The position numbers and the translations under genes were made by a program. A DNA stretch of 64,000 nt from Flaccisagitta enflata. Its lineage: Eukaryota > Chaetognatha > Sagittoidea > Aphragmophora. Below, piece after piece: positions 21,336 through 63,560 of the stretch. Where the stretch lies: positions 77,996,001-78,060,000 of the forward strand of contig OZ231127.1 of the NCBI GenBank assembly GCA_965153355.1. Reading direction: 5' to 3'. The notes beneath the pieces were generated by a model. It saw only the letters and a list, made by a program, of their open reading frames with translations. It was not told where the DNA came from and did not search any database. Position 1 is the stretch's first letter; each line of letters begins with the position of its first letter.

Positions 21336-21905
21336 TAGTCGCAAAAGCGTTAGATGGTCAGCGGTACCCGTTGCCCCTATGTGAGTGTATGAGGATGTGA
21401 GGTGGTGAGAGGGGCAGCGGCCCCGAAGGAGCCGATGACCTATGCTGTTTTTATTCAAGCCTGGAGGCTGGAATTGGGGCCTTGAAGCTGGGATTTGAGC
21501 TTAGAGGCGGGGATTTGAGCCTCGTGGCTGAGATTTGAGCCTTGAGACTGGGATTTGAGTCTCGAGGTTAGGGTTTGAGCCTAGAGGCTAGGATTTGTGC
21601 CTCAAGACTTGGATTTGAGCCTCGAGGCTGGAATTTGGGCCTAGAGGCTGGGATTTGGGCCTTGAATCTGGGATTTGGGCCTTGAGGCTGGGATTTGGGC
21701 CTCAATGCTGGGATTTGGGCCTTGAGGCTGGGATTTGGGCCTCGAGGCTGGGATTTGGGCCTTGAGGCTTGGATTTGGGCCTCGAGGCTGGGATGTGGGC
21801 GGAAAGCGGGGGGGGGGGGGTACGGAGAAGAAGGAGAAGGAGAAGGAGGAGAAATTTCTCCTGTGTGAAAGCATAGGTCATCGGCCCCTTCGGGGCCGCT
21901 GCCCA
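21336..21905. mobile_element. Family D element, copy 2b
   Basis: Repeats the same left part in tandem with 2a, then minisatellite units, then the inverted arm AAAGCATAGGTCATCGGCCC...GGGGCCGCTGCCC. Confidence 0.8.
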
Positions 21906-21971
21906 AAAGGATCAAAGGCTTATAAAAAACGACAGCGACACCAGTGGCAATGCAGCAACACCAATGGCTAA

Positions 21972-21977
<6 letters not shown>

Positions 21978-22011
<34 letters not shown>

Positions 22012-22034
22012 TGGACGACGACGACGACGACGAC
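21978..22034. repeat. (ACG)n microsatellite
   Basis: Lies 16 bp inside the intron from the donor at 22049. Confidence 0.95.
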
Positions 22035-22049
22035 AACATAGACATTTAC

Positions 22050-22289
22050 CTCTTCGTCTTCTTCTTCCACCGAGTTGAGTCTCCTCTCAATGAAGTCATC
22101 TTCGTCCATATCATCTCCCTCTTCTTCCTCTCCTTCTTCTTCTCTTTCATCTTTCGGTGTACCCTTCTTCCTTTCCTTTTTCTTTTTTTCTTCTCCATCT
22201 CCCTTTTCTTCTTCATCATCCTCTTCTTCTTCGTCTTCTTCGTTTTCTTCTTCGTCCTCGTTCAGTTGGATAACTTTTCTGGTTTCCCT
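22050..22289 (-). CDS. Acidic/Lys-rich exon of an unidentified protein
   Basis: Acceptor attcgctgcag, donor GACGAAGAG before GTAAATG, 80 codons, phase 0 on both sides. It encodes RETRKVIQLNEDEEENEED, a mixed E/D and KKKK block, and MDEDDFIERRLNSVEEEDEE. Highly charged, probably disordered and possibly nuclear. It joins in frame to 22848-23038. Confidence 0.6.
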
Positions 22290-22448
22290 CTGCAGCGAAT
22301 TGATGAAAAGTCAAAAAAGTTAGATAAGATAAGGAAATTGGGGAATCAAGATTAGATTTATGAACTCGTAAGGGAGAAAACGAAATTTTTGGTATCTGAT
22401 GGCTCTACGTGCACTACGTTCAAGTTTGCGAATCTCGATCGCCTCTAT

Positions 22449-22457
22449 TGTGTGTGT

Positions 22458-22552
<95 letters not shown>
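22449..22552. repeat. (GT)n microsatellite
   Basis: Near-pure GT. Confidence 0.95.
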
Positions 22553-22555
<3 letters not shown>

Positions 22556-22610
22556 ATGATGAATATGTAAACATATGCCAATGTGTGTTTTTCTTTTGTT
22601 ATGTTATTTT

Positions 22611-22804
22611 TTATTCGCGTGCTCGCGACTCTGTAACTCGCTATGTTGGTCGGTCCGTCCGTCCGTCAGAAGCTGTTATTTTTTCGGCGTTTTTGGGCAT
22701 CTCTTGCATTACAGCTCCGGCCCAAATGCTTGCATCAGCCATTTTCATCAATGCCCCTGCCCACCCGCAAGCGACTTCGGTAGCCGTGTATCCGGCCTTG
22801 CTTT
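22611..22804 (+). mobile_element. Family A element
   Basis: TTCGCGTGCTCGCGACTC at the start, GCAAGCGACT distally, GTGTATCCGGCCTTG end. It ends 43 bp from the donor of the 22848 exon, in opposite orientation to the gene. Confidence 0.85.
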
Positions 22805-22847
22805 TAAGCGTTTCGGTGTGAATTTCGTATATTTGACATGTACTTAC

Positions 22848-23038
22848 AATTACCCTCTCGCCGTCGTCGTCGTCGTCTTGATTATCGCCAACGAATTGAG
22901 AGTCGGTGGCTGCAGTGGCGGTCGATGCTGCTGGAGAAGCGGATGCGGCGGCGGCAGAGGCGGCGGTTGGCTCCCCAACGGCGCCACCGTGACTATGAAA
23001 GGTTTCTTTTGCCAGGTCGGCAGAACCACGACCGCTTT
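22848..23038 (-). CDS. Ala/Ser-rich exon of the same unidentified protein
   Basis: Acceptor ttattacaacaag, donor GGGTAATT before GTAAGTACA; 191 bp, phase 1 to 0. It encodes SGRGSADLAKETFHSHGGAV, an Ala-rich run and DSQFVGDNQDDDDDGERV. Phase fits both neighbours. Confidence 0.6.
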
Positions 23039-23213
23039 CTTGTTGTAATAAATCGATATCCGGGCAGTTATGTGTGTTTACGCCAATTGGTTAAGGGGAA
23101 CGGTTGATGGTGGTGGGGGAATCGAAGGGGGGGGGAAGAAGAGGGAGGAGGAGAGGAATGTTAGGAATAACAGGGAATGAACGGGAGGAAGGCGCACGAT
23201 AGATGGTTTTAAG

Positions 23214-23260
<47 letters not shown>
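23214..23260. repeat. (GA)n microsatellite
   Basis: Lies in the intron 36 bp from the donor at 23295. Confidence 0.95.
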
Positions 23261-23262
<2 letters not shown>

Positions 23263-23295
23263 AGACAACCAGACCTGTGAAATGAAGACACTCAC

Positions 23296-23482
23296 CTTCG
23301 GATTTTTGACTACCAGCCTCATCGTCACCGTCATCATCGTCTTCGTCGTCTTCGTCGACATGATTGTTGTTGTTGTTGTTATTACTGTTGTTGTTGTTCT
23401 GACGTCGACTATGACTTGGCCTCGACGTTCGTCGACTTCTAGATCCATTTGAGGAAGTTGCTGCAGTTCCTGTGGAAGTCAT
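23296..23482 (-). CDS. Candidate first coding exon, Asn and Asp runs
   Basis: Starts MTSTGTAATSSNGSRSRRTS; then RRQ, an Asn-rich run and HVDEDDEDDDDGDDEAGSQK; donor TCCGAAG before GTGAGTG, phase 1. The AAC-coded Asn run matches the local trinucleotide microsatellites. The exons 23296, 22848 and 22050 give a 205-residue charged N-terminus. Whether it leads into the RGS22-like exons further left, across the retrotransposon, is untested. Confidence 0.55.
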
Positions 23483-23750
23483 ATCGTGGTCGGAACGATA
23501 AAAAAAAATTTCGCGCCAAATTGTGGTTTAATTGGCTCGAGAAACCATAACAATGATACGATGATATGAAACCTGACAGATGTTGATAAGGGAAAATTTT
23601 CACACTCACTCCTAGCTTTGCCATGGCAAAGAATAAATGAATGAGTGAATATGAATGAATGAACCAACGAATCAAGGAGTGAGCAAACGTACGAGTGAAC
23701 GATGCCACAAAAAAAAAAAAAAAAAAAAAAAAAGAATAGATGAGCAAGCG

Positions 23751-23981
23751 AACAAGGCCAAGTAGGCCAACGATGCGGCCTCTTTGAATGAATGTTTTAT
23801 TATAAATGAATTTTTCTTTTATAAATAAATGTCATTTATGAATGAGTAAAAATTAAATGTTGCAAAAATACATGTTTTGATGTTTTTAATGAATGTGTTA
23901 CCGACTGGCCAACCTACCAACCAACTGACCAACCAACCAATGGACACAGCATATTATAGAGATGCGAGGACGCATCTAAAA
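23751..23981 (-). mobile_element. Family A element, subfamily B
   Basis: Minus orientation: AGATGCGTCCTCGCATCT, distal GAGGCCGCATC, end GGCCTACTTGGCCTTGTT. A GAATGAAT-type tract fills the middle, as in the copy at 4280. Confidence 0.85.
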
Positions 23982-24065
23982 GATGAGGCGAGGAACAAGA
24001 ACAAGTGAACGAACGAATGAAGTAACAAATGAACAACCAATCGAACACAAGATGGAGCGTCAAAA

Positions 24066-24244
24066 AACAAGGCCGGATACACGGCCACCAGTTGCGAACG
24101 GGTGGGCAGGGGCGGATATGCGCGTTTTCCCACTTTTTGACTTGATCACCTCTACGGACCAACCGACCAACCGACCGACCAACCAACCAACCGACCGACG
24201 GACGGACAAAGCCACTTATAGAGTTGCGTGTCCGCAACTAAAAA
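24066..24244 (-). mobile_element. Family A element (TTGCGGAC palindrome)
   Basis: AGTTGCGGACACGCAACT at the start, GTTCGCAACT distally, (CCGA/CCAA)n core, CCGGCCTTGTT end. Confidence 0.85.
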
Positions 24245-24434
24245 GCAAACTTCCGTATACTTCAACCATAAAACGAACGAATGAACGAAAGAACGATCGC
24301 TCAAACAAACAAGCGAAAGGACGAAAGAATAAACAAAGGAAAGGAGGAGCTAATAGAGTAACAAATGAAGGACTCGTAGGAATACAAATTATGCACAAGC
24401 AAGCAGGCGTCTCAACAGGCAAACCTTTTTCATA

Positions 24435-25452
24435 CAGTAGATGGCGTCTAAACTTGGAAATACGGGGGAAATCATTACAGGAACACAAATTAAGTTAAAA
24501 GAGTGATATTTGGAATGTAACCTTATAAAAGGATGCTTTATTGCCCATGGGTGTTGGTTGCCATGGAAATACATTTCCATGTATTTACGCTAAAGTATCA
24601 ATTTTTTGAGAAATTTTTTGAGGGAACATTGTTAAAAACAAAATTTGCTACAACTTTCTCAAAGTATGTTCTGTAAGAATATCGCTGGTTTGGCAGTTGC
24701 TAGGGAGCATCACAGGGCTGTCACACATAGTTACGCTCCTTAGCAACGGCTAAACGAGCAATATTCTTGCAGAACATACTGTGGGAAAGTTGTGGCAAAT
24801 TTTATTCTAAACAATGTTCCCTAAAAAATTTCTCAAAATAAAGATAGTTTAGCGTGAATACATGAAAATGTATTTCCTTAGCAACCAACACCCATTGGCA
24901 ATAAATCATCTTTTTATTTCACGCTGTATTTTGTCTAAGAACACTGTTTATAAGAACATCAGCCTCAGATATGGTGAAAAAATAAGAACATCCTAAGAAC
25001 ATGCCCAGGCTCAGATTTTCGCACAAACTTGACAAAGACAATCTAGAGAACGCTTTTACATAATTTTTTGAGGAAATAATGGAAGATCGTTGTGCAGAAT
25101 CCTCTAACCTAAACAATTCAACCAATTACTTTTATTATTTACATTTTTTTTTAAATTCATGACTTAACATAAGCAAAAATTGTAAGACTGAGAATAAAAT
25201 ATATTCATTTCATTGAATATGACTAGTTAGCAACTATGATAAAGAACTTTCATGCTTCAAAAATAAGAACAGGTTAAGAACATTTGAGGCTGGAAATTGA
25301 TAAAAAATAAGAACGCTGAGCCTCACTTCAAAAAACTGTGTTCTTATAAAAAATACGGCGTGTAGTCTATATTCTAAATATCAGTCTCTTAAGTTAATTT
25401 ATCTTCCTGTAATGAATTCCCCCGTATTTCCAAGTCTAGACAACATCTACTG
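24435..25452. mobile_element. TA-duplicating TIR element with two nested elements
   Basis: Outer ends CAGTAGATG / CATCTACTG flanked by TA, with CGGGGGAAATCATTACAGGA arms. Inside are a foldback at about 24526-24916 (arms with CCAATGGGTGTTGGTTGC) and a family F relative at about 24930-25362 (AAGAACA-TCAGCCTCAG motifs). No transposase ORF. The TA duplication and CAGT ends suggest Tc1/mariner. Confidence 0.65.
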
Positions 25453-25769
25453 TATCCGCCATTTTGATCCTTAGCATCTTTGCTGCTGGAGGCACAAACA
25501 TACTGACAGACGAGTAAACAAACCTCTGCCGTATTCACCATTATGATCCCAAGCATCTTCATCGCTGTTGACACAAACACACTCAAACATGAAAGCAAAC
25601 CTCTGTCGTAATCCCTAGGCATCATATGAAATGGAGACGAAAATACTCTGACAAACAAGCAACTTGCAGGGGCATCGAGGGGGGGGGGGGGTTTTTTCTT
25701 AGTCAGATGATTTTCACAAGAGTTATAGACTGAAACGTGCGGGAAGATTTCTATTTCCTAGATAGTAGG

Positions 25770-25877
25770 TCCCCGGCCCCTTTGGGGCCGCTGCCCCTTT
25801 AACCACCTCACACCCACATACACTCCCATAGGGGCAACGGGTACCGCTGACCATCTAACGCTTTTGCGACTATTGCT
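25770..25877. mobile_element. Family D end fragment
   Basis: GGCCCCTTTGGGGCCGCTGC, then ACGGGTACCGCTGACCATCT and AACGCTTTTGCGACTA. Confidence 0.75.
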
Positions 25878-25962
25878 TGTTTGTTTGTTTTGTGCGTATG
25901 ATCTTTGCCGGGGCGTAGCTATTCATTTCTTAAACTAGAAATGTCACAACATCTTCCTGCTT

Positions 25963-26515
25963 TTTGGGCAGCGGCCACAAAGAGTCCTGCACAACACACT
26001 TGTCTTTGTGTGTCCCTTCATTTGGTTGTTTGTTCATTCGTTTTTCGCAAATCCCTCTGCCGTCTCAATCCTTAAATCAATCTGCTCAGGCCATAATTCA
26101 GCCCTTTCAGATCTCAAATCAACCCTCTGAGGCCTCTTATTTGCTTGGCTTGGCCTCAAATAGGCTTAATGAAGCCAATATCCCAGGCTTCAGTCAGACT
26201 CATATCAGCCTCCTATCAGCCCTTTCAGCCTCTCAGCCCTCTTAGCCCTTTCAGGCCCTCTCCAATCGGCTTTGAAGGCTTCTTATTAGCCATCTCATGC
26301 CAAAACCAACTTGCTAGACTGGTCTCTGGCATGAAGTCAGCCTTGAACCAGTCTATTTACAATCACCAGTCTTAAATAGGTCCTTGTGTTTTACAGGACT
26401 TGGTACCAATTAGGGCCGCTGCCCTGCTTCTTTTCACCAAAAATCAAGATCATATGAAGGCCCAACGCAGGGCAAAGGGTACCGCTGACCACATAATGCC
26501 TTTGAGCGAAATGTT
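25963..26515. mobile_element. Family D element, degenerate
   Basis: TTTTGGGCAGCGGCCACAAA at left, CAAATC/CAGCCC-type minisatellite units, GGGCCGCTGCCCTGCTTC and GGGTACCGCTGACCACAT at right. Confidence 0.7.
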
Positions 26516-26985
26516 CTTAGTCCCTCGCTAAGCGACTTAATTAGAGGCTGTGTCCGTAGGTCGCTCTGTCCGTCAGTAACGCGAAATTTGCTTTTTTGGC
26601 AGCCGCCCCGAGGGAGATCTAGTTCGGCGATAACGATGAGGGATCTTCGTTCGCGCGTCCGTTCGTTAATTCGTTTGCGCGTGCTGTCCCCCCCCCCTTT
26701 TGTCCCCTCTATCTATTCTTCTTCCACGGCCACAACTTCTTTTTATTGCCTATCGCAGAGTAAACAGATCATACATATTTTGATGAGCACGGTTATGGTT
26801 GAGTCATCCTCTCAGGTCAAAATGCTCATACGTATATTAGCTTGACTTTGTTTTTATTGTAATGAATGTGGTTTTTACTTTAGTAATGCTTTTGGCAATT
26901 CTTAGCTCTTCTTTTTTCTCTCCTTCTCTACTTCTTCTGTCTTTCTATCTTTCTTTCCTTCCTGATTTCTATCTTTCTTTCTTTT
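26516..26985. other. No gene recognised; degenerate family A-like 5' end at 26525-26580
   Basis: TAAGCGACTTAATTAGAGGC followed by TGTGTCCGTAGGTCGCTCTG resembles the family A opening; nothing coding seen. Confidence 0.4.
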
Positions 26986-27009
26986 TCTCTATCTTTCTTT
27001 CTTTCTCTG

Positions 27010-27079
<70 letters not shown>

Positions 27080-27115
27080 ACTTTCTTTCTCTCTTTCTTT
27101 CTTTCAATTTTTCAC

Positions 27116-27200
<85 letters not shown>
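26986..27200. repeat. (CTTT)n then (CT)n array
   Basis: CTTT tetramers to about 27100, a short break, then CT to 27197. Confidence 0.95.
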
Positions 27201-27207
<7 letters not shown>

Positions 27208-27542
27208 TTTCATTCATCACCCCCACCAGTTAATGACTTTTTTCTTCATCCTTCAGGTTTATCTTTTCCTTTTCCCTTTTCCCCTTCTTGGGGGGGGGGA
27301 ATCCCTTTCTTTTCCTTTTAATTTTTTCCCCTCTTTCTACAAAACTTTATCTTTCTGTTTTTTTGGTTTTTTTTTTTTGGTTTTTTTTCTTGCGTCCCTG
27401 GTTCTTTTTTTTCCTCTCTCTGTCTTTCTCTGTTTCTCCATCTTTGTTATGCTTGGCAGTTTTCCAAGTTCCAAGAAGCCACTCTTTTGCGAAAGAAAAC
27501 AAGGCCGGATACATGCTGACAGGTTCAGAGTGCTCAAGAAAA

Positions 27543-27552
27543 NNNNNNNNNN
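27543..27552. other. Assembly gap (10 N)
   Basis: Ten N bases interrupt what looks like a truncated family A end (ACAAGGCCGGATACATGCTG at 27501). The gap size is probably nominal. Confidence 0.95.
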
Positions 27553-27845
27553 GGTAGGAGTTTCGAACGGCTGGCGTTTATTTTCTATTAGTTATGTTAC
27601 CTAAAATCAGTTGGATTAAGAGGAACTCGAACCTCTTCCGATGTCTTTGCATAAAAGTAAAGCTGATGCCGCTTACAAGAAAATCGCCAGTTTAATCAAA
27701 ATACTGAATGTTGGTTATATAAAATATGGAGCAATAGCCCTCGCAAAACCCAAACTGAATTTCACGTGGAAAGGGGCCTTGTCAACCCTTTCTATTTTTG
27801 TCTTCAAGAATTTTACTTTTCTTTTGTCTACATTTCTTTCCTAAG

Positions 27846-27995
27846 ATTGCGGCGTACGTTTTGGGAGGTATCGCGTTGTTTCTTTTGCTCGTCATCGTAT
27901 TTCTTCTCGTGGAACCGATTTTATTCAGAAGAAAACAAAAACGACTTCGAAACAAAACCGAGAGAAATCAAGGAGACTATGAACAACTAGAATGA
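27846..27995 (+). CDS. Terminal exon of an unidentified single-pass membrane protein
   Basis: Acceptor catttctttcctaag, then 49 codons and TGA, phase 0. It encodes IAAYVLGGIALFLLLVIVFL (hydrophobic helix), then FRRKQKRLRNK (positively charged stop-transfer) and a tail ending GDYEQLE. YEQL fits a YxxPhi sorting signal. Topology would be type I, with a short cytoplasmic tail. No upstream plus-strand exon was found between 23483 and 27845; the assembly gap may hide one. AATAAA occurs at about 28425 and 28440. Confidence 0.5.
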   Translation: MAAYVLGGIALFLLLVIVFLLVEPILFRRKQKRLRNKTERNQGDYEQLE

Positions 27996-28002
27996 GAGTT
28001 GT

Positions 28003-28005
28003 TTT

Positions 28006-28063
<58 letters not shown>

Positions 28064-28071
28064 TATAACAA

Positions 28072-28104
<33 letters not shown>

Positions 28105-28105
28105 C
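28003..28105. repeat. (CAA)n microsatellite
   Basis: Starts 8 bp after the stop codon of the 27846 exon. Confidence 0.95.
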
Positions 28106-28451
28106 CAATACAACGGCAACAACCAAGACAACGAAAACGAAAACGAAAAACTTCCAAGATGTATGATATAAAAAGATAAAAAAAGAATATAACTCCGGCC
28201 AATACAAAATTAAACAGTTTTTCTAAACTTCTATTCCAGTGGCTTACATAGGGAAACATAGTAAATGTGTTAACTTAACACTGTTAAGCGTCTTACACTC
28301 AAGCAAGAAAAGTTGAAATAGTTGTAAAGTGATGAAGCACGTCCGTTTATTGAGGCAAGAGAGCGCATATAGCTATATAGTTGATCAATCATCATTCATA
28401 TTAGAAAATTGACAAGCGAAGCAATAATAAATAATAGCAATAAAACACGTC

Positions 28452-28823
28452 ATAGGGCTAGTCAATACGCCGATTGCATCCCGGGACTTTGCTAATTCAC
28501 TATTGTGTGCCACCTCATTATGTGACACTCACAATTTCATTTCAAACGAGCCGATGCGCAGCTTTCTAGCTTGATAGGACCTTTTTTAGGGCCCGTTTAA
28601 ATCAACATTGAAATTAATGGGAGAAAATCCCCTTAACAATTCCCTTGGAAAATCCTTTTATTTTGTTTGTTAATTTCAAATTAACCCTAAAAAAGTTTCC
28701 CATCAAGCTACAAAGCTGCGCATTGGCTTGTTTGAAATAAAATTGTGAGTGTCACATTATGAAGGGGGCACATAGGAGCGATTCAGCTAAGTCCCGGTAT
28801 GCAATCGGCGCGGCGTACTAATC
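28452..28823. mobile_element. Foldback MITE
   Basis: Inverted arms of about 170 bp: TAGTCAATACGCCGATTGCA at left against TGCAATCGGCGCGGCGTACTA at right, and CAAGCTACAAAGCTGCGCAT inside. No ORF. Confidence 0.7.
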
Positions 28824-28845
28824 ATGGCGCCAAATTATGCATTTT

Positions 28846-28850
28846 TGTCG

Positions 28851-28945
<95 letters not shown>
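28846..28945. repeat. (GTT)n microsatellite
   Basis: Pure GTT trimers. Confidence 0.95.
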
Positions 28946-29031
28946 GCATTCTATCATGTTGTGTTGAAATTTGAATTCCTTCATTCGTTCGTTTCAAGAT
29001 TCAATTAGCAAAGTCTTTAATGAAAAAAACA

Positions 29032-35341
<6,310 letters not shown>

Positions 35342-35990
35342 TTTATCAGTTCTATTTTAAGCGGGGTTAGGTTATAAAATTCTAATGCCAGTTTTTATTT
35401 CTTTTAAGATTCTGAAAAAGCAAGCGTGTTTGAACGCTGTTTATTATGGTCGTTTGATAACGTCATTTTTTACTTAAACATGAACGAAAGAGTCGAAAAG
35501 TTTCTACAAATGAGGCGAATGGTTTGAGACAATTTTGAATTTTTCGCTTGAAAAAAAAAAAAAGAAACATTTTTCTTCAAATATCCGTTTGCTAAAGAAA
35601 AAATGTTTTTAACTAATGGCTCCCGTCATGAATTCCGGGTTTTTAAGAAAAGAAAATAAAGGAAAAAATCAAAGGAAAAATGAAAAAATTCAAAGGAAAA
35701 GGAAAAAACTTTTTTTCTGCTTTATTGAGATCTATAAAACTTTCCTTCGGTTTTGTTGACATGAAAACTCAAATGAAATGAAAACGATTTGACTCGAGAG
35801 GAGAGGCAGAGAGAGCGAGAGAGGAATTAACTGTCGTTGAGATAGAGATAGCAAAGTTACAGGAGACAGAGAGAGCGACACATAAATTAACGACGGAGCA
35901 GACAGAGTCAGAGACAGTCATCTAAGCTAAGAGATGGCGCTACCGAGGTGTCGGGATCTCCATGCTATCATACTCCACCCCCTCCTCCCT
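35342..35990. other. Upstream of the RRM-like gene
   Basis: Probable 5' UTR/promoter side. No clear TATA box. A (GAGA)-rich patch at 35795-35910. Confidence 0.35.

Positions 35991-35993
<3 letters not shown>

Positions 35994-36086
<93 letters not shown>
35994..36086. repeat. (CT)n microsatellite
   Basis: Pure CT, followed to 36270 by degenerate TTGATTGAT repeats. Confidence 0.95.
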
Positions 36087-36302
36087 GTTAAGTATTCCTG
36101 GGTAGGGGTTTCAACTTTGCATGTTAGTTAACACGCAAACCATGTTTCATTCGTCATAATTGCGTTTTCGTGTTTGGGATTGGTGATTGATTGATCAACT
36201 GATTTTTTTTTTATTGATTTATTGATGGATTGGTCGATTTATCGTTTTATTGATATATAGATTTATTGATTGGATTCGTTGATGGTTAATCAGTCAAGAG
36301 AT

Positions 36303-37798
<1,496 letters not shown>

Positions 37799-38045
37799 CA
37801 GTCGCGTGCGGTTGATAAGACCATTAGACCAAAAGACTAAAAGACCAAAAGACTAAGAGACCAAATGTAAATTGACTTGAATTAACTTTAAATAACTTTA
37901 AATGACTTAAGATTACTTAAAATGGCATAAAACGTCGAAAAAAAGCTAAGCGTTACGGACGGACGGACGGACCGACCGACCGACCGACCGACCGACCGAC
38001 AGACGGACAGAGTGGGTCGTAGAGTCGCGTTCACGCGACTAAAAA
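37799..38045 (-). mobile_element. Family A element, variant core
   Basis: AGTCGCGTGAACGCGACT at its start, long (GGTC)n core, AAATGACTTAAG-type units, CCGCACGCGACTGT distally; lacks the GGCCTTGTT end. Confidence 0.75.
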
Positions 38046-38494
38046 AGGAATAAGGTTAATAAGAAAAGGAACAGTTATAATCAGGAACTATGACCTAGTT
38101 TTCGATGCATTCAAATTAATTCGTCGCACATTTTTTCGGAGAAGCAACAACTTGAAAAAGGTCGTTAACTAATTTGCCACGCGTAAGACTGTCATCGGGT
38201 TGTCAGCAAGCGTCATGTAATAATAGACACTGTATCAAGGCATGACTATCTGCAGACAGATCGAACCTATTTATTGGGCCTAATGTCCAAGACCATAGGT
38301 CATCCATTTTCCTCAAATCAATGATTTTCAGGGCATTTAACCATGCCTGACAAAATGTATCTTTATTCATTTTTTCTAGCCCATTGCCTCTTCCCTAGGC
38401 CAAAAACAGTGCAAAAATATCTTCAAGGAAGAAAAACGCCACAAAAAGAAATAATAAGTCTTTTCTCCTGTAAAACTGTTACTGACGGCATATT

Positions 38495-38500
<6 letters not shown>

Positions 38501-38554
<54 letters not shown>
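38501..38554. repeat. (CT)n microsatellite
   Basis: Directly abuts a family D element. Confidence 0.95.
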
Positions 38555-38557
<3 letters not shown>

Positions 38558-39058
38558 TTTTGGGCAGCGGCCCCAAAGGGCCGATGTCCTGTAGGACACA
38601 GGGGGGAATTTCGAGACGTCCGTCTGTCCTTCTGTCCTTCTGTCTGTCCTTCCGTCCCCCCCTTGGACATTGGAGCCTCAATTCTGCAGTCTCAGGTCTG
38701 ATTTTGATCCCCTGAGCCATCAAATTAGCCCTTTCAGACCTCAATATAGCCCTCGAGATTTCATATCAGCTCTCCGGACCTAATATCTGCCCTCAAGACC
38801 GCATATCAGCTCTCCAGACCTCAAATCCACCCTCCAAGCCTCAAATCAACTCTTCAGGCCTCAAATTTGTCCTCCAGGCCTCAAGCCTGTCCACTAAACC
38901 TCAAATCTGCTCTTTTGGACTAAATTCTGCCATCCCAACTTCAAATCCGCCTCAGGACGTCTCAAAATCCCCCCTGTGTCCTACAAGACATCGGCCCTGC
39001 TCTCACTCCAGTACCTCACTTGATCACTCCTGACCATGTGCGATCCTTGCATGACTAG
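38555..39058. mobile_element. Family D element, copy 6
   Basis: Arms GGGCAGCGGCCCCAAAGGGC and CCCCTGTGTCCTACAAGACA; CCTCAAATC minisatellite units; ends CTGACCATGTGCGATCCTTG and CATGACTAGTT. Confidence 0.85.
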
Positions 39059-39071
39059 TTCTCTTTCTCTT

Positions 39072-39553
39072 TCTTTTGGGCAGCGGCCCCGAAGGGGACG
39101 ATGTCCTGTAGAACACAGGGGGACTTTTGTTCGTTCGTTCGTCCATTCTTGCGTCCCCACCACCTTGAGGCTCAAGTCCCAGGCTCAGGGCTCAAATTCT
39201 AGCCTCGGGGCTCAAATCCCAGCCTTGGGGCTCAAATCCCAGCCTCAAGGCTAAAGTCTCAGCCAAGAGGCTCAAATCCAAGCCTTGAGGCTCAAATTCC
39301 AGCCTGGAGGCTCAAATTCCAGCTTAGAGGCTCAAATTCCAGCCTCGAGTCTCAAATCCCAGCCTGGAGGCTCAAATCTGCACACATGAATGGACGGATG
39401 GACAGATGGATGGACAAACGAACGAAAGTCCCCCTGTGTTCAACAGGACAATGTTCCCTTTGGGGCCGCTGCCCTGCTACCCATCACCTACAATCACCAA
39501 CATTTATAGCAGGGCAACGGGCATCGCTGACCAAATATTGCCCTTGGGCGACT
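39072..39553. mobile_element. Family D element, copy 7
   Basis: Starts GGGCAGCGGCCCCGAAGGGG only 14 bp after copy 6. Units GAGGCTCAAATCCCAGCCTC. Right arm CCCCTGTGTTCAACAGGACA, then CAACGGGCATCGCTGACCAA. Confidence 0.85.
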
Positions 39554-39559
39554 TGTTTC

Positions 39560-39625
39560 TCTTTCTCTTTATCTTTCACTTTCTCTTTCTCTCTCTCTTT
39601 GTTTCTGTCTCTGTCTCTCTCTCTC

Positions 39626-39690
<65 letters not shown>
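39560..39690. repeat. (CT)n/(CTTT)n microsatellite upstream of DNAJC22
   Basis: Ends 65 bp before the DNAJC22 start codon. Confidence 0.95.
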
Positions 39691-39694
<4 letters not shown>

Positions 39695-39736
39695 CCTCTT
39701 CCTTCACCCCCTCCTCTCCTTCTTCCCCCTCGTTAA

Positions 39737-48698
<8,962 letters not shown>

Positions 48699-49087
48699 CC
48701 ATCATGATTTTTGTTTTTGTAATGGTTTTGTTGTTACTTGTTTAATCCAAAAACAAATGTGCTGCTGAAAAGAGAAACAAACGTCGATTTTCTAATCTTT
48801 TATTGGGCCCACGGGTCACGGGATGGCCAGATGGTTGACAAGGTATTTGGACACTGAAGTGATACAGTCGAAGCCCACAATAATGCATGTCAAGTAGCTA
48901 AAAAGTCATGTGTTAAAAATCAAGGAACCACGATTTTATATCCGATATAGCGCGTGGGATGTAACTGTATTTGCTTGACATCGTGGCATCCAGAATCTTA
49001 AAATGTCTAAGACTTCACGTTGAGACTCCGAGAGGTCAACATAAAAGCTGATCTCAGTTCATCCTCAGAGTTGATGTACGCGCAGTA
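48699..49087. other. 3' flank of DNAJC22
   Basis: No clear AATAAA within 350 bp. No other feature. Confidence 0.4.
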
Positions 49088-49420
49088 GAGTGGGCTCAAT
49101 TTGGGCTTTCGAATGAAACATTATTTCTAAGCACTTTTCATGTTTCATTTGCATAATAAGAGCCCAATCTTGTTAGAAAATCGATTTGGACTTCATCTAG
49201 GCACTCCGTCATCTATGCTGTAGTTGTATAGAATGGCTAGGGATGAAATTTCTTGCATAACTCCAGCAATCAATTCTATACAACTATAGCATAGATGACA
49301 GATTGCCTAGATCAAGTCCAAATCTATTTTCCAAAGATATTGGGCTCTTGATATGCAAAAGGAACATGATAAGTGCTTGGAAGTAGTGATTTATTCGATT
49401 GCCCAAATTGAGCCCACTCT
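49088..49420. mobile_element. MITE with GAGTGGGCTCAATTTGGGC ends
   Basis: TA outside both ends, 333 bp, foldback. On the minus strand it holds AATAAA (49391-49396), 66 bases past the stop of the ankyrin gene. Confidence 0.85.
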
Positions 49421-49461
49421 AACGCGCAGTCAACATAAACGCAGAAATTCGGTTGCGGTTG

Positions 49462-63079
<13,618 letters not shown>

Positions 63080-63319
63080 CTGACATTCGACAAACAGAGT
63101 TTTACCCTCTTCAGTCTACAACAATAACGTGTTCATATGATCATGAAAGCAACGTTATTTGTGTTGGATAATTCGGACACAAAACGTGTAAAAAATAGTC
63201 TGTCAACAGAAGTTGCAAAAATGCAAAAAATGCCGGCAAAAAAACAAAAAAACAATAACAACAATTGAAAAACTCATTCAAGTTGGCTACGTTAACGTTT
63301 TGGAATGACAAAGACACTT

Positions 63320-63560
63320 ACAGAACAGGTGTAACGGGCTGACCGAATGACAAACGGACAGGCAGACGGACAGTCGGTCGGACCGACAAAGATGACATGT
63401 AAAGTCCGGTAGTAAAGTCGCGGCGTGAAAACAAAACGGGCCCACATACACGGCCGGATACACGGCCAATGAGAGGTCGCTGGCAGGTGGACACGGGCAG
63501 TAACGAAAGTGGGCAGGGGTAGTATGTGGGTGGGCTAGGGCTGCAAAGAAGCTGGGCAGG
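63320..63560 (-). mobile_element. Family A element, degenerate or two fragments
   Basis: (CGGA)n core with GACCGACAAAG, then GGCCGGATACACGGCC and GGTGGACACGGGCAG. Confidence 0.6.
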
